Shown here: one piece after another, positions 1-10,139 of the stretch | Position numbering within the stretch: position 1 is the stretch's first letter | Layout: each line of letters opens with the position of its first letter | Source of the DNA: Mycobacterium gallinarum | GTDB lineage: Bacteria > Actinomycetota > Actinomycetes > Mycobacteriales > Mycobacteriaceae | DNA length: 64,000 nucleotides | NCBI RefSeq assembly: GCF_010726765.1 | Contig: NZ_AP022601.1 | Span: 868,001-932,000 of the forward strand | Reading direction: 5' to 3' | The notes under the pieces: model-generated | Databases searched by the model: none | The model's input: the letters and a program-made list of their open reading frames with translations, nothing else | Told to the model about the DNA's origin: nothing | Program-made: the position numbers and the translations under genes

Positions 1-22
1 AACTCGGCCACCTGCGCCGGGC

Positions 23-439
23 TTAGACGTCGTGCGAGCTCGCCGGTCCTGAGCGCGGCCCGTAGCGCTCGATATACGCCTCGTGGACGTGGGCGTTCTT
101 CTGGCGGGAGAGTGCGTCGACGAGGTTCGGGTCCAGACCGTGCTTTCGCAGCATGTGTCGTCGCCAGACCTTGTTGAGCGCGTGTGAGAAGAACACGAAT
201 GGGATCAGGATCGGCAGCGTCATCGACAGATGCACGTCCAATGTCGTCGGGATGAACCAGAACGGGATCAGGATGACGAACGCGGGAATGAATACGCGAA
301 CCATCATGCGGACCGTGGCGCCCTTGCCCGCCAGGTCGTTGCGCACCCAGTCGTGCATGGACGCCGGCAGCGCTCTGCCGTAGCAGTAGCCAATGTATTC
401 GACGAAGTTCGGCCGTGTACGCGCGGATTCGGTGCTCAT
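23..439 (-). CDS. DUF5313 family membrane protein
   Basis: A 138-aa protein read from the ATG at 439; an in-frame upstream ATG at 460 would add seven residues. After a short N-terminal segment with a GYCYG motif it has two closely spaced hydrophobic stretches at roughly residues 48-90, then a basic C-terminal part. This architecture matches the DUF5313 family of small mycobacterial membrane proteins, recalled from family knowledge. No catalytic motif is visible and the function is unknown. It lies 30 bases downstream of ephG on the same strand, so the two may be co-transcribed. The family is fairly sure; the role is not. Confidence 0.75.
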   Translation of the reverse strand: MSTESARTRPNFVEYIGYCYGRALPASMHDWVRNDLAGKGATVRMMVRVFIPAFVILIPFWFIPTTLDVHLSMTLPILIPFVFFSHALNKVWRRHMLRKHGLDPNLVDALSRQKNAHVHEAYIERYGPRSGPASSHDV

Positions 440-469
440 ATCGAGCCCGAATGATAGCAATGCGGCAGG

Positions 470-910
470 CTACATGGTCGCACGCAGAGACGGGAACACC
501 GTTGCGGCGACTCCCCGGACGGTTCCCTTCAGGAAGTCCAGCGTGTCGAAATAGTCTCGCCACAGGGTGATCCGCCCCGCATGCACCTCGAAGACCCCGC
601 ACACCCAGAACTGGATGCGCAGCGGTCCGAACACCAACGCGTCGGTGCGCTCGGTCAGCACCGCATTGCCCTCGGCGGCGATCCGGTGGATCTTCACCTC
701 GAAGCCCATGCGGCCCTCGCCTCGTCTCATCATGCCGACGATGCGTTCGCGGCCCCTGATCGTCGGAAATCCGACGTTCTGCCATTCGATGGTGTCCGCC
801 AGCGAGCGGTCGACGGTGTCGAAGTCCTCGTCCTGAAGTGCGTAGAGGAACGTCTCGACGATACGGACGTTGTCGAGGTCGGGTCTTACTCCGGATGCCT
901 GGTCGGTCAT
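470..910 (-). CDS. ephG: Limonene-1,2-epoxide hydrolase family protein (EphG-like)
   Basis: A 146-aa protein of the SnoaL/NTF2-like fold used by limonene-epoxide hydrolases, which open epoxide rings with an activated water. The expected acid-base triad can be picked out: Arg88-x-Asp90 in the strand ERTD and Asp119 in WRDYFD, the spacing known from the Rhodococcus enzyme. Length matches the family. In M. tuberculosis the EphG gene (Rv2740) also sits next to a glycosyltransferase and DUF3046 near recA, which supports the symbol. The physiological substrate is unknown; lipid or sterol epoxides have been suggested for the family. It is divergent from the glycosyltransferase gene. Confidence 0.85.
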   Translation of the reverse strand: MTDQASGVRPDLDNVRIVETFLYALQDEDFDTVDRSLADTIEWQNVGFPTIRGRERIVGMMRRGEGRMGFEVKIHRIAAEGNAVLTERTDALVFGPLRIQFWVCGVFEVHAGRITLWRDYFDTLDFLKGTVRGVAATVFPSLRATM

Positions 911-951
911 GTCCTCAGACTATGGGGCAGCGCTGTGGCATGGTAGGCCCA

Positions 952-2124
952 ATGCGCGTCGCGGTCGTTGCCGGACCCGATCCCGGGCACGCCTTTCCGG
1001 CCATTGCGCTGTGCCTTCGCTTCCTGGCCAACGGGGATTCGCCGACACTGTTGAGCGGCACGCAGCGGCTGGCCGTGGCTGCAGCGGCAGGCGTCGACGC
1101 GGTGGAACTCGTGGGTCTGGACGCGACCGAAACCGACGATGACGCCGACGCGGGCGCCAAGATCAACCAGCGGGCGGCTCGGATGGCGGTGCTCAACGGA
1201 CCGCAGCTGACAAAGTTGGCACCGGACCTGGTGGTGTCCGATGTCATCACCGTCGCCGGCGCGTTCGCCGCCGACCTCCTGGGCCTGCCCTGGGTCGAAC
1301 TGAACCCCCAGCCGCTGTATCGACCCTCGAAGGGTCTTCCGCCGATCGGCAGCGGGCTGGCGCCCGGCGTCGGCATCCGCGGCAAGGTCCGTGACACGGT
1401 GTTACGGGCGATGTCCGCCCGTTCATGGCGCGAGGGACTGCGGCAGCGGCAGGCGGCGCGGGCCGAAATCGGTTTGCCTGCAGTCGACCCGGGTCCACGG
1501 CGACGGCTGATTGCCACGCTGCCCGCCCTGGAGGTGCCGCGCCCCGACTGGCCGTCCGAGGCGGTGATCGTCGGGCCCCTGCACTTCGAGCCCACGTCGT
1601 CGGAACTGCCGATTCCGCCCGGCTCCGGCCCGGTGGTGGTCGTCGCACCGTCGACGGCGACGACCGGTGCCCGCGGCCTGGCCGAACTTGCCCTGGACAC
1701 CCTGATCCCCGGCGAGGCGCTGCCGGAGGGGTCCCGGGTCGTGGTGTCGCGGCTGGGCGGCCCCGATGCGCCGGTGCCGCCGTGGGCCGCGGTCGGGCTG
1801 GGCCGCCAGGACGTACTGCTGTCGAGCGCCGACGTGGTGATCTGCGGTGGCGGGCACGGCATCGTGTCCAAGTCACTGCTCGCGGGCGTACCGCTCGTGG
1901 CGGTGCCCGGCGGTGGCGATCAATGGGAGATCGCCAATCGCGTTGTGCGCCAAGGTAGTGGGGTGCTGGTTCGCCCATTGACAGCCGAGGGATTGGCGGC
2001 CGCGGTGCGTGAGGTGCTGTCGTCGCCGGCGTATCGGGCGGCCGCGCGAGACGCCGGCGCGACCCTGGCCGACGTCGACGATCCGGTACGGGTGTGCCAC
2101 GAAGCGGTCGGGCCGACCGCGTAG
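952..2124 (+). CDS. GT-B glycosyltransferase, UGT/MGT-like (Rv2739c homologue)
   Basis: A 390-aa protein starting MRVAVVAGPDPGH, the usual N-terminal strand and helix of a GT-B fold; an ATG at 940 is an alternative start. The nucleotide-sugar binding half carries the motif CGGGHGIVSKSLLAGVPLV around residues 296-315, followed by PGGGDQWEIANRV, typical of macrolide- or flavonoid-type glycosyltransferases. It probably transfers a sugar from an NDP-sugar to a small lipophilic acceptor, but donor and acceptor cannot be read from sequence. It lies 10 bases before the DUF3046 gene, on the same strand. Confidence 0.82.
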   Translation: MRVAVVAGPDPGHAFPAIALCLRFLANGDSPTLLSGTQRLAVAAAAGVDAVELVGLDATETDDDADAGAKINQRAARMAVLNGPQLTKLAPDLVVSDVITVAGAFAADLLGLPWVELNPQPLYRPSKGLPPIGSGLAPGVGIRGKVRDTVLRAMSARSWREGLRQRQAARAEIGLPAVDPGPRRRLIATLPALEVPRPDWPSEAVIVGPLHFEPTSSELPIPPGSGPVVVVAPSTATTGARGLAELALDTLIPGEALPEGSRVVVSRLGGPDAPVPPWAAVGLGRQDVLLSSADVVICGGGHGIVSKSLLAGVPLVAVPGGGDQWEIANRVVRQGSGVLVRPLTAEGLAAAVREVLSSPAYRAAARDAGATLADVDDPVRVCHEAVGPTA

Positions 2125-2134
2125 GTTGGGCGAC

Positions 2135-2329
2135 GTGCGGTTGACGGAATTCAACGAACTCGTCGAGGGACAATTCGGTTCGGTACGCGGCGCGTCGTTG
2201 CTCGTTGACCACGTTTTGACTGGTCTCGGCGGGCGCACCCCCGCGCAGGCCATCGAGGATGGCGTCGACCCGCGCGATGTCTGGCGCGCGCTGTGCGCGG
2301 ATTTCGACGTCCCGCGCGACCAGTGGTGA
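2135..2329 (+). CDS. DUF3046 family protein (Rv2738c homologue)
   Basis: A 64-aa protein from a GTG start at 2135, reading VRLTEFNELVEG and ending in DVPRDQW. This is the compact helical DUF3046 family that in most mycobacteria lies next to recA. No enzyme motif is present and the function is unknown. Here the fourteen-kilobase hydrogenase block separates it from recA, whereas in M. tuberculosis the two are neighbours. It is convergent with the last hydrogenase-cluster gene, with only three bases between the stop codons. Confidence 0.85.
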   Translation: MRLTEFNELVEGQFGSVRGASLLVDHVLTGLGGRTPAQAIEDGVDPRDVWRALCADFDVPRDQW

Positions 2330-2332
2330 CCC

Positions 2333-3028
2333 TCAGGCCCGTCTGGCGGCGTTGACCAGGTCGAGTGTCACCTGTGTCGCGACGGCCAGTGCGTCGGCGT
2401 CAGCGTCGCTCAGCGACCCGCACACCCAGTCCCAGTGCGCCGACACCGTGTCTCCGGGAGCCGGCGCCGGGCCCAAGGATTCGCCGTTCTTGCTCCAGCG
2501 CACCGATTCGACGCGCGGATCTGCCAGCGCCAGCTCGCCGGTATCGAACGACAAGGGCCGACAGACTATCTCGGCCGCCTCGCCGGCGACGGAGTCGACG
2601 ATGCCCCAGCGAATTCGGCAATCCTGCATGACCCGCACCGGCGTCGTGGGATCGCGATCAAGGAAACGGATCCAGGGGTAGACCACCAATACGTGAAAAC
2701 TGTGGTGCGCCAATATTTCTGAGTGCTCAGGTAGATCGTTCAGCAGTCCGGTGACTTGGCCGGCGAAGGCGCTACGCAGGCGTGACAACAACTCGGCGGG
2801 GTCGACCTTGTCCAGTAAGGGTCCGCCGATCCAATAGCTGCGCACGACGTCGTCATCGAGCGGATCGGCGATCCCCGCTGCATCGGCAATGGCCTGCAGA
2901 TACGGCCACGCGCCGTCGAATTCGCGCGCATGTGAGGCCAACTCGGTATGAGCAACATCGGCGGGTCCGCAGTAGCCCAGTTCGTTCGGCGGGAAGGCGT
3001 AGCAGGCGAAGGTCTCGTGCCCGCTCAT
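2333..3028 (-). CDS. DUF6390 family hydrogenase-cluster protein
   Basis: A 231-aa soluble protein with no signal peptide or membrane span. Its N-terminal part contains NELGYCGPAD and several conserved-looking Trp and His residues, including ILAHHSFHVLVVYPWIRFL near the middle. I associate this pattern with DUF6390, a family seen almost only beside actinobacterial [NiFe]-hydrogenase genes; that assignment is from memory. Its ATG directly abuts the hypE stop codon, so it is the last gene of the hydrogenase transcript. It may act in cofactor assembly or enzyme folding, but no motif shows this. Confidence 0.7.
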   Translation of the reverse strand: MSGHETFACYAFPPNELGYCGPADVAHTELASHAREFDGAWPYLQAIADAAGIADPLDDDVVRSYWIGGPLLDKVDPAELLSRLRSAFAGQVTGLLNDLPEHSEILAHHSFHVLVVYPWIRFLDRDPTTPVRVMQDCRIRWGIVDSVAGEAAEIVCRPLSFDTGELALADPRVESVRWSKNGESLGPAPAPGDTVSAHWDWVCGSLSDADADALAVATQVTLDLVNAARRA

Positions 3029-4100
3029 TCAGCAGATCCGCGGTAGTTGTTCGCCGATGGGCAGGTCGACGACGCGGGTGCCGCCCAGTGCTGTCTTGGC
3101 GGACACCATCCCGGGGTGCTCGGCGACACAGCGTCCGATCACCGTGGCATGGACGCCGAGCGGATGTGTTTGCATGGCGGCGAGTACTCGATCGGCGTCC
3201 GCCGGTGGAACGAACGCGAGCAGCTTGCCTTCGTTGGCCACGTAGAGCGGGTCGAGACCCAGCAGACCGCAGGCGTCGCGCACCTCGGCCGGAATCGGGA
3301 ATGCCCGCTCGTCCAGGGAGATTCCCACGTGGGCCGTCTTGGCGATCTCATTCAGCGTCGCCGCGACGCCACCTCTGGTCGGGTCGCGCAGCACGTGGAT
3401 GTCGGCTCCGGTGTCGATCATCGCCGCGACCAACCCGTGCAGTGGGGCGGTGTCGCTCGCGACGGTGGTGCCGAACTCCAACCCTTCTCGACAGCTCATC
3501 ACCGCGACACCGTGTACTCCGATGTCGCCGCTGACTATCACGACGTCACCCTCCGCGGCGCGCTGCGGCCGGATGTCCGCGCGCTCGTCGATCAGACCGA
3601 TGCCCGCCGTGTTGATGTAGACGCCGTCCCCGTGGCCGGCATCGACCACCTTGGTATCACCGGTGACCAACTTGACGCCTGCCGCCATCGCCGCAGTTCC
3701 CACCGCCTGGGCGACCTGTGCAAGCTCATCCAGGGAAGTGCCCTCTTCCAGAATGAACGCCGTGGAGAGCACCATCGGCCGTGCCCCGGCCATCGCCAGA
3801 TCGTTGACAGTGCCGTTCACCGCCAGATCACCGATCGTGCCGCCCGGGAAGGCCAGCGGTTTGACGACGAAGGAGTCCGTCGAGAACGCCAGCCGCACAT
3901 TGCCGACCTCCAGCACCGCGGAATCGCCCATTGCCGCATCGGCCGCGGGGCCGAACGCCGGCAGGAACAGGTGCTCGATGAGTTCGGCCGACATCGCCCC
4001 GCCGCCGCCGTGTCCCATCACGATGTTGGGCGAGTTCCGCAGGGGGGCGGGACAAACCCACGATTCCATGTCGATCTTGGCGCCGGTATCCGCAGGCGTA

Positions 4101-4108
<8 letters not shown>
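3029..4108 (-). CDS. hypE: Hydrogenase maturation protein HypE
   Basis: A 359-aa HypE from a GTG start. HypE dehydrates the thiocarbamate on its own C-terminal cysteine to thiocyanate, the source of the active-site cyanide ligands. The C-terminus reads PRIC, the hallmark carboxy-terminal cysteine carrying the cyano group. The PurM/AIR-synthase-like ATP-binding fold is indicated by [17 protein letters not shown] near the N-terminus and by [14 protein letters not shown] in the middle. Length is typical. It overlaps hypD by eight bases and abuts the DUF6390 gene. It partners with HypF and with the HypCD complex. Confidence 0.97.
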
Positions 4109-5197
<1,089 letters not shown>

Positions 5198-5201
<4 letters not shown>

Positions 5202-5521
5202 GGTTTCACTCCAGAGTTTCCGTTGGGTGGTGAGTTGGGATTGTCGACGCCGGCCTGTTGGGCAGCCAGTTCGAAACCATCACTGAACTCCTCCCTGAGC
5301 ACCCCGAGGTGCTCGAATTCGGCGAGTGTTCGCATCGCTGATTCCTCGTCGAGGCGCTGCAGCGCGAAACCGACATGGACGACCACGTATTGGCCGACTT
5401 CCGCATCGGGGATGTATTCCAGGCAGACGTCCTTCTTGATTCCGCCGAAGTCGACGACCGACATCAAGGTGCCGTCATGGTCGTCGATGCTGACAATTCT
5501 TCCCGGTACCGCCAAGCACAT
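5198..5521 (-). CDS. hypC: HypC/HupF family hydrogenase chaperone (second copy)
   Basis: A 107-aa HypC-family protein. It is read from the ATG that gives MCLAVPGRI, because the essential Cys2 must follow the initiator methionine; an upstream in-frame ATG at 5548 would bury it. HypC holds the iron of the cofactor between Cys2 and HypD Fe-S scaffold residues, then hands it to the large subunit. The C-terminal 35 residues are longer than in the shortest HypC proteins and rich in Asn and Pro. It sits between hypF and hypD, overlapping hypD by four bases, so it is the likelier HypD partner of the two copies. Confidence 0.94.
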
Positions 5522-5537
5522 CAGCGGCCTCCCTTCC

Positions 5538-7826
5538 TCATGAGGCATTCCCCACCATCAGTTGGCCCAATGCGATCCCGCCGTCGTTCGGTGGCACCGA
5601 ACGGTGAGTGATCACGTTGAATCCTTTGGTCTGCAGACCGCACACGGCCAGGCGTAGCAGCAGTGCGTTCTGAAAGACTCCACCCGACAGCGCGACGGTC
5701 GGCGTGTCTGGCACCGCAACGGTGGCCAGGTGAACGATCAGATCCGCCACTGCGCGGTGGAACTGCGCGCCGACCACCCCTGCGGCCACTCCGGAGCGGA
5801 TGTCGGCGACGACGGCGGTAATCACCGGTGTCGGATCGATCACCGTCGGCGCTTGAGCGAGGTCGATGGCGAACTCATACGTGGCTGTGCCGCGGGCTGC
5901 GTCGCGCGACATCCCCTCCAGCTCGATGGCCGCCTGTGCCTCGTAGGCGACCACCTGGCGCACGTCGACCAACGACGCGACGGTGTCGAAGAGCCGCCCC
6001 ATGCTGGACGTCGGTGCGCAACCCAGGCCGGTCTCGAGCTGGTGTGCCAGTACGCGCAGCTCGTCTGTGGGGCATGCCCGCACGGGCGCGAGGTCCTCAT
6101 CCCAGGCCATTCCCGCCGCCCACAGGTGCGCCAGCGCCATCCGATACGGCCGCAGGACGCTCACGTCTCCGCCGGGCAACGGCGCATACCGCAGGTGTGA
6201 AAGCCGCCGGTATCCCTTGTAATCGGCGAGCAGCAGTTCGCCGCCCCACACGGCATTGTCGGGCCCGTAGCCGGTTCCGTCGAAGGCGAATCCGAGTACC
6301 GGCTGCGACCCGTCCAGGCCGTGTTCGGCCATGACCGAGGCGATATGAGCGTGGTGGTGCTGAACCGTCCGGACGGGCCGTCCCGCAGCGTTTCGGTGCG
6401 CCCATGCGGTTGACCGGTACAGCGGATGGGCGTCGGCGACAAGCACTTCCGGTTCGATACCGGTGAGTGCCTGCAGGTGGCCTCGTGCCGAGTCGAAGGC
6501 CGCCAACGTCGACAGGTCGTCCATGTCGCCGATGTGCTGGCTGAGCCACGCGTACTTCCCGTCTGCCACTGCCAGTGTGTTCTTGAGGTCGGCGCCGACC
6601 GCGAGGGTGGGCGGCAGCGCAACCGGCAGCGCGACGGGCAGCGGTGCGTATCCGCGGGAGCGTCTGATCGGCAATTCGACTTGGTCGACGACCCGTACGA
6701 CGGAGTCGTCGCACGGAACCAGGATCTCCCGGTCGTGCATCAGCCATGCATCGGCCAACTGCGAAAGTCGTTCCAGCGCATCGCCGTCTGTGTAGCAGAT
6801 CGGCTCTCCGCCAAGGTTGCCCGATGTCATCACGAGTGTGGCGGGGCTCGGTTCGTCACCGGGGAGGCCGAACAGCAGCGCATGCAGTGGTGTGTAGGCG
6901 AGCATGACGCCAAGGTCCGGATTGTGCGGGGCCACGGCGTCGGCGACCGCGGCATCCTCCCGGCGCGGCATCAGCACGATCGGCCGGTGCGCACCGGACA
7001 GCAGCCGCGCCGATCCGTCGTCGATCTCGACGATGGTACGTGCGGTCGCCATGTCGGCGACCATCACGGCGAACGGTTTGTCCCCCCGCCGCTTTCGCGT
7101 GCGCAGCTCTGCCACCGCACGCTCGTTGGCGGCATCGCAGGCGAGGTGGTATCCGCCGAGTCCCTTGACGGCAAGGATGCCGCCGTCGTTCAACAGGCGC
7201 CGCGCCTGCCGCAGCGCGCCTTCGGATTCGGCAGACCGGCCGTCGCGGGCCCGGTAGCGCAGCGCGGGCCCGCATTTCGGACAGCACACGGGTTGGGCGT
7301 GGAATCGCCGATCAGCTGGATCGTGGTATTCGGCCGCACAGTCGGCGCACATCATGAAGGGCGCCATGGTCGTGGACGCGCGGTCGTAGGGTAGCGACGC
7401 GATGATGGTGAAGCGGGGGCCGCAGTTGGTGCAGTTGACGAATGCGTGCCGGTAACGCCTGTTGGTCGGATCAGTCTGCTCGGCGGCGCACTCGGCGCAC
7501 ATCGCGACGTCGGGGGAGGCCAGCGTGCGGCCCGCGGCGGACCGGGTCGTATCCGCGATCGTGAAGCCGGTGCCGCCGACAACCGCGATATCGGCGGTCT
7601 CGATCGACTCGATCACGGCCAGTGGCGGCGGTCGGTCACGTAGTCGGGTGAGGAAGTCGTCGATCTGGTCGGCGCCACCCTCTACCTCGATCATGGCACC
7701 GGAACTGTCATTGCGTACGGATCCGGACAGGCCGAACGCGGCCGCGCACGCGTAGACGAACGGCCGGAACCCGACTCCTTGAACGACGCCGTGTACGCAG
7801 ACACGGAGCCTGCGTCGGCCGGTCAT
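5538..7826 (-). CDS. hypF: Carbamoyltransferase HypF
   Basis: A full-length HypF of 762 aa. It makes carbamoyl-adenylate from carbamoyl phosphate and passes the carbamoyl group to the HypE C-terminal cysteine. The domain order is an acylphosphatase domain (about residues 5-95, with GVVQGVGFRPFVY), two zinc fingers (CAEC with CTNCGPRF, and CADC with CCPKCGP), a YrdC-like domain from about 205 to 380, and a Kae1-like domain with VQHHHAHIASVMAEH in the second half. It overlaps the upstream hypC by four bases and lies 16 bases before the second hypC. Confidence 0.97.
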   Translation of the reverse strand: MTGRRRLRVCVHGVVQGVGFRPFVYACAAAFGLSGSVRNDSSGAMIEVEGGADQIDDFLTRLRDRPPPLAVIESIETADIAVVGGTGFTIADTTRSAAGRTLASPDVAMCAECAAEQTDPTNRRYRHAFVNCTNCGPRFTIIASLPYDRASTTMAPFMMCADCAAEYHDPADRRFHAQPVCCPKCGPALRYRARDGRSAESEGALRQARRLLNDGGILAVKGLGGYHLACDAANERAVAELRTRKRRGDKPFAVMVADMATARTIVEIDDGSARLLSGAHRPIVLMPRREDAAVADAVAPHNPDLGVMLAYTPLHALLFGLPGDEPSPATLVMTSGNLGGEPICYTDGDALERLSQLADAWLMHDREILVPCDDSVVRVVDQVELPIRRSRGYAPLPVALPVALPPTLAVGADLKNTLAVADGKYAWLSQHIGDMDDLSTLAAFDSARGHLQALTGIEPEVLVADAHPLYRSTAWAHRNAAGRPVRTVQHHHAHIASVMAEHGLDGSQPVLGFAFDGTGYGPDNAVWGGELLLADYKGYRRLSHLRYAPLPGGDVSVLRPYRMALAHLWAAGMAWDEDLAPVRACPTDELRVLAHQLETGLGCAPTSSMGRLFDTVASLVDVRQVVAYEAQAAIELEGMSRDAARGTATYEFAIDLAQAPTVIDPTPVITAVVADIRSGVAAGVVGAQFHRAVADLIVHLATVAVPDTPTVALSGGVFQNALLLRLAVCGLQTKGFNVITHRSVPPNDGGIALGQLMVGNAS

Positions 7827-8101
7827 GGGGACGCCCTGTCTATCTGGCTGGGGAATTCTCCTGGTTCAGCACCCCTGCCCATCATCTCCAGGCCGGCCAT
7901 CGCGGCATCGGCACCTGCCTTGTCGGTTTTCTCGACGACGAATCCCATGTGGATGATCACCCAGTCGCCCGCGTCGAATGTCTCCTCGGGCAGCATTCCG
8001 ATGTTCACTTTGCGGTTCTCGCCCGCGACATTGACCAAGGCCAGCTGACCACCGTAGCCCTCCAGCATTCGGACTACCTGTCCTGGGATCCCGAGACACA
8101 T
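7823..8101 (-). CDS. hypC: HypC/HupF family hydrogenase chaperone (first copy)
   Basis: A 92-aa HypC-family chaperone with the invariant start MCLGIPGQV, which places the functional Cys at position 2; this fixes the start at 8101 although a longer open frame runs upstream. The core GDWVIIHMGFVVEKTD is typical. It follows the maturation protease gene after four bases and overlaps hypF by four. The window encodes two HypC-type proteins in one operon. This one, next to the protease, may escort the large subunit while the copy beside hypD serves cofactor assembly, but that division is inference. Confidence 0.94.
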   Translation of the reverse strand: MCLGIPGQVVRMLEGYGGQLALVNVAGENRKVNIGMLPEETFDAGDWVIIHMGFVVEKTDKAGADAAMAGLEMMGRGAEPGEFPSQIDRASP

Positions 8102-8105
8102 CGCT

Positions 8106-8597
8106 TCAGCCCTCCGCACGTGCCGGTGAGCGGACGCCAAGGTCGGCCAGCACTTCGTTGATGGCCGCGACCGCAATCGGCACCGCCGCGGCGACTGCCT
8201 CCGACAAACCCATGCCCTCATCGATGTTCTCGACTTCGCAGCCGATGACGATCGTCTTGGGTGCAGTCCCGCCCAGCGCACTGAGTGTGGCGAAGACGGC
8301 CGCCGGGTCCATGCTGTGCGCTTCGAGACCGGCTGTGGCAGAGAGGGTTTCGTGATCAGCCTCGAATATGTGGAGTGTTCCGGGTGTTCCGCGATTGGGC
8401 AGTGCATCGACGAGGACGAGCGCGTGCCACTCCTCGAGGAGATCATAGGCGAGGTGCATACCCCTGATCCCATAGTCCACCGGGTGTACATCGGCGCCTA
8501 GGCCCCGACCGACGACATGACGCATCACCTCGGGACCGAAGCCGTCGTCTCCGAGGAAGATGTTGCCGATTCCGGCGACCAGGATGCGGGCTGTCAT
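8106..8597 (-). CDS. Hydrogenase maturation endopeptidase (HyaD/HycI family)
   Basis: A 163-aa nickel-dependent protease that removes the C-terminal tail of the hydrogenase large subunit once nickel is in place. The expected metal-sensing residues occur in GIGNIFLGDDGFG (Asp near residue 18), LVDALPN (Asp near 63) and the HSMDP segment (His near 93). Its substrate is HhyL encoded upstream, which carries a 22-residue tail after the terminal CxxCxxH. The start follows the microprotein gene by 19 bases. Length and motifs are complete. Confidence 0.94.
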   Translation of the reverse strand: MTARILVAGIGNIFLGDDGFGPEVMRHVVGRGLGADVHPVDYGIRGMHLAYDLLEEWHALVLVDALPNRGTPGTLHIFEADHETLSATAGLEAHSMDPAAVFATLSALGGTAPKTIVIGCEVENIDEGMGLSEAVAAAVPIAVAAINEVLADLGVRSPARAEG

Positions 8598-8616
8598 CTG
8601 GTTGACGAACTCCCAA

Positions 8617-8739
8617 CTACATGTTGCGTATCTTCATATACCGTCGCACGTCTGGGATGGAGCGGAGTCCGACCACCACCCCGCCGACAATGACGACGGC
8701 CACGACACCGGTTGCCAACCAACCAATTACATCCATCAT
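8617..8739 (-). CDS. 40-aa single-span membrane microprotein of the hydrogenase operon (DUF6893-like)
   Basis: This very short gene encodes 40 aa, starting MMDVIGWLATG and ending RRYMKIRNM. About 20 residues rich in Val, Gly and Ala form one membrane span, followed by LRSIPDVRRY, a basic tail that should face the cytoplasm. The ATG overlaps the TGA of the upstream 467-aa gene as ATGA, strong evidence of coupled translation. I recall a family of such small actinobacterial proteins (DUF6893), with moderate confidence. Its place between a hydrogenase accessory gene and the protease suggests a membrane anchor or assembly partner; that is inference. Confidence 0.78.
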   Translation of the reverse strand: MMDVIGWLATGVVAVVIVGGVVVGLRSIPDVRRYMKIRNM

Positions 8740-10139
8740 GAACTCCTATCTGGACTGACTACTCTTGCGTCGATCGGTTCGACCTCGTCCGGCGTGAAGT
8801 ACAGGTATCGGCCATACGAGTCGGGCATCTCGACGTCTGGATCGTCCTCCACGATGACACCGACGTACTGCTGGCCGTCGACGTCCTCATGGACGGAAGT
8901 GACGCGGGCGCTCTTGCCCGCGAAGAAGATGTCCTGCGCATCGGCGCGGCGACACGGCCGCAGGCGGACTCTGCTGCCCGCGGACACGCGCACGCCGTTC
9001 ACCAGTACCGCATCGACGTCGGGGCGGACAGCGTTGTCGGCTACCGGATCCCACCAATCGACACCTTCTGGAATCTCGGGGATCAGCCCGGCCGACCTCA
9101 TCTGCTCATCCAGTGCATCGAGTCCCGGAGGGAGCCCGGGCTCCTGCGCGTGCGGGTTGCGCAGGATGCCGTGCAACTGCTGCAGTGCCTCCGGCGACAT
9201 CGAATCGCACCTGTCGATGATCGCCGCGGCCAGTGGATCGGTGGCACGTGCTTGCGCCTTCTCCTCATCGGTCATCGTCATCACGCGAAGGGTGAGGATT
9301 TCGTCGATCTCGGTCGAGTCGTACAGCGCGCCCTCGCTCTGTTCGGCGATCTCCGGGTGGTCGTAGAGAATGATCGGCGAAATCAGCAGCAGGTCACGTT
9401 CCCCGGGCCGTCCGGCGAGCACCGGAAAGCAGCGGTGCTGGACCAGGCGCGAAACCGCGTCCGCCGCGGAGTCCGGCGGTTCGAGCAGTGAGATGAACTC
9501 TCCGCCAACCACTTCGGCGATGATGTGAGTACCGATCATTGATGTGGCGATGGCTTGTTCCTTGTCCAAGGCCTTGTCTCCGACGGCCGCGCCGGTATTG
9601 TGCACCGTCACGCTGACCCGGTAGAGGTCGGTGGCCTCGCTCTCGACGGCGACGGTCAGATCGGCCCGGATGGCGGATCTGGTGCGGACCAGTCGACCGC
9701 CGTCCACATTCTCGGCCTCACTGCCCTCGCCGACCTCGATGGCCAGGGTGCGCGGCCGCACGAGGCCGGTGAGGTCGAACGGCCCGAACGACAGTTCGCG
9801 CTCCACCGCCTCGTCCCACGTGACCCAGGTCTGCGAGCCACTGGTCAGTTCGTCGACCGGTTCGAATGTTCCGCCGCCGATATCGCGTTCGGCGCGGCGG
9901 TGCTGCAGCTGCAGGAAACGCACGACAAGCGTCAATTCGCTGACACCGTCGATAAGGAACTGCGCCGACATGCTGTCGTCCTCGCCGATGCCCGCCTCCG
10001 ACGCGCCCGGTGGTCCGACCACCCCGAACTGCCAGCGGGATTGGTTCTTGGACGACGTCGCCCGGTAGGGGTAGAGCAGATACCCCTCATAGAGCACCGC
10101 ATCGGCGATGGCACGCGCGCGATCCCAGGTGGGTTTCAC
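8736..10139 (-). CDS. Hydrogenase-cluster protein of unknown function, 467 aa
   Basis: A 467-aa protein from a GTG that overlaps the upstream stop as GTGA, with AGGAGG just ahead. The N-terminus contains LYEGYLLYPYRATSSKNQ and RWQFGVVGPP, a pattern I associate with actinobacterial hydrogenase clusters. The middle is acidic, with a possible metal-type HHRR-like stretch (LQHRRAERD). The last 90 residues form a beta-rich part (VSAGSRVRLRPCRRADAQD, then YVGVIVEDDPD) resembling an SH3-like barrel. No signal peptide or membrane span is present. It is coupled to the microprotein gene downstream. I do not know the function. Confidence 0.85.
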   Translation of the reverse strand: MKPTWDRARAIADAVLYEGYLLYPYRATSSKNQSRWQFGVVGPPGASEAGIGEDDSMSAQFLIDGVSELTLVVRFLQLQHRRAERDIGGGTFEPVDELTSGSQTWVTWDEAVERELSFGPFDLTGLVRPRTLAIEVGEGSEAENVDGGRLVRTRSAIRADLTVAVESEATDLYRVSVTVHNTGAAVGDKALDKEQAIATSMIGTHIIAEVVGGEFISLLEPPDSAADAVSRLVQHRCFPVLAGRPGERDLLLISPIILYDHPEIAEQSEGALYDSTEIDEILTLRVMTMTDEEKAQARATDPLAAAIIDRCDSMSPEALQQLHGILRNPHAQEPGLPPGLDALDEQMRSAGLIPEIPEGVDWWDPVADNAVRPDVDAVLVNGVRVSAGSRVRLRPCRRADAQDIFFAGKSARVTSVHEDVDGQQYVGVIVEDDPDVEMPDSYGRYLYFTPDEVEPIDARVVSPDRSS

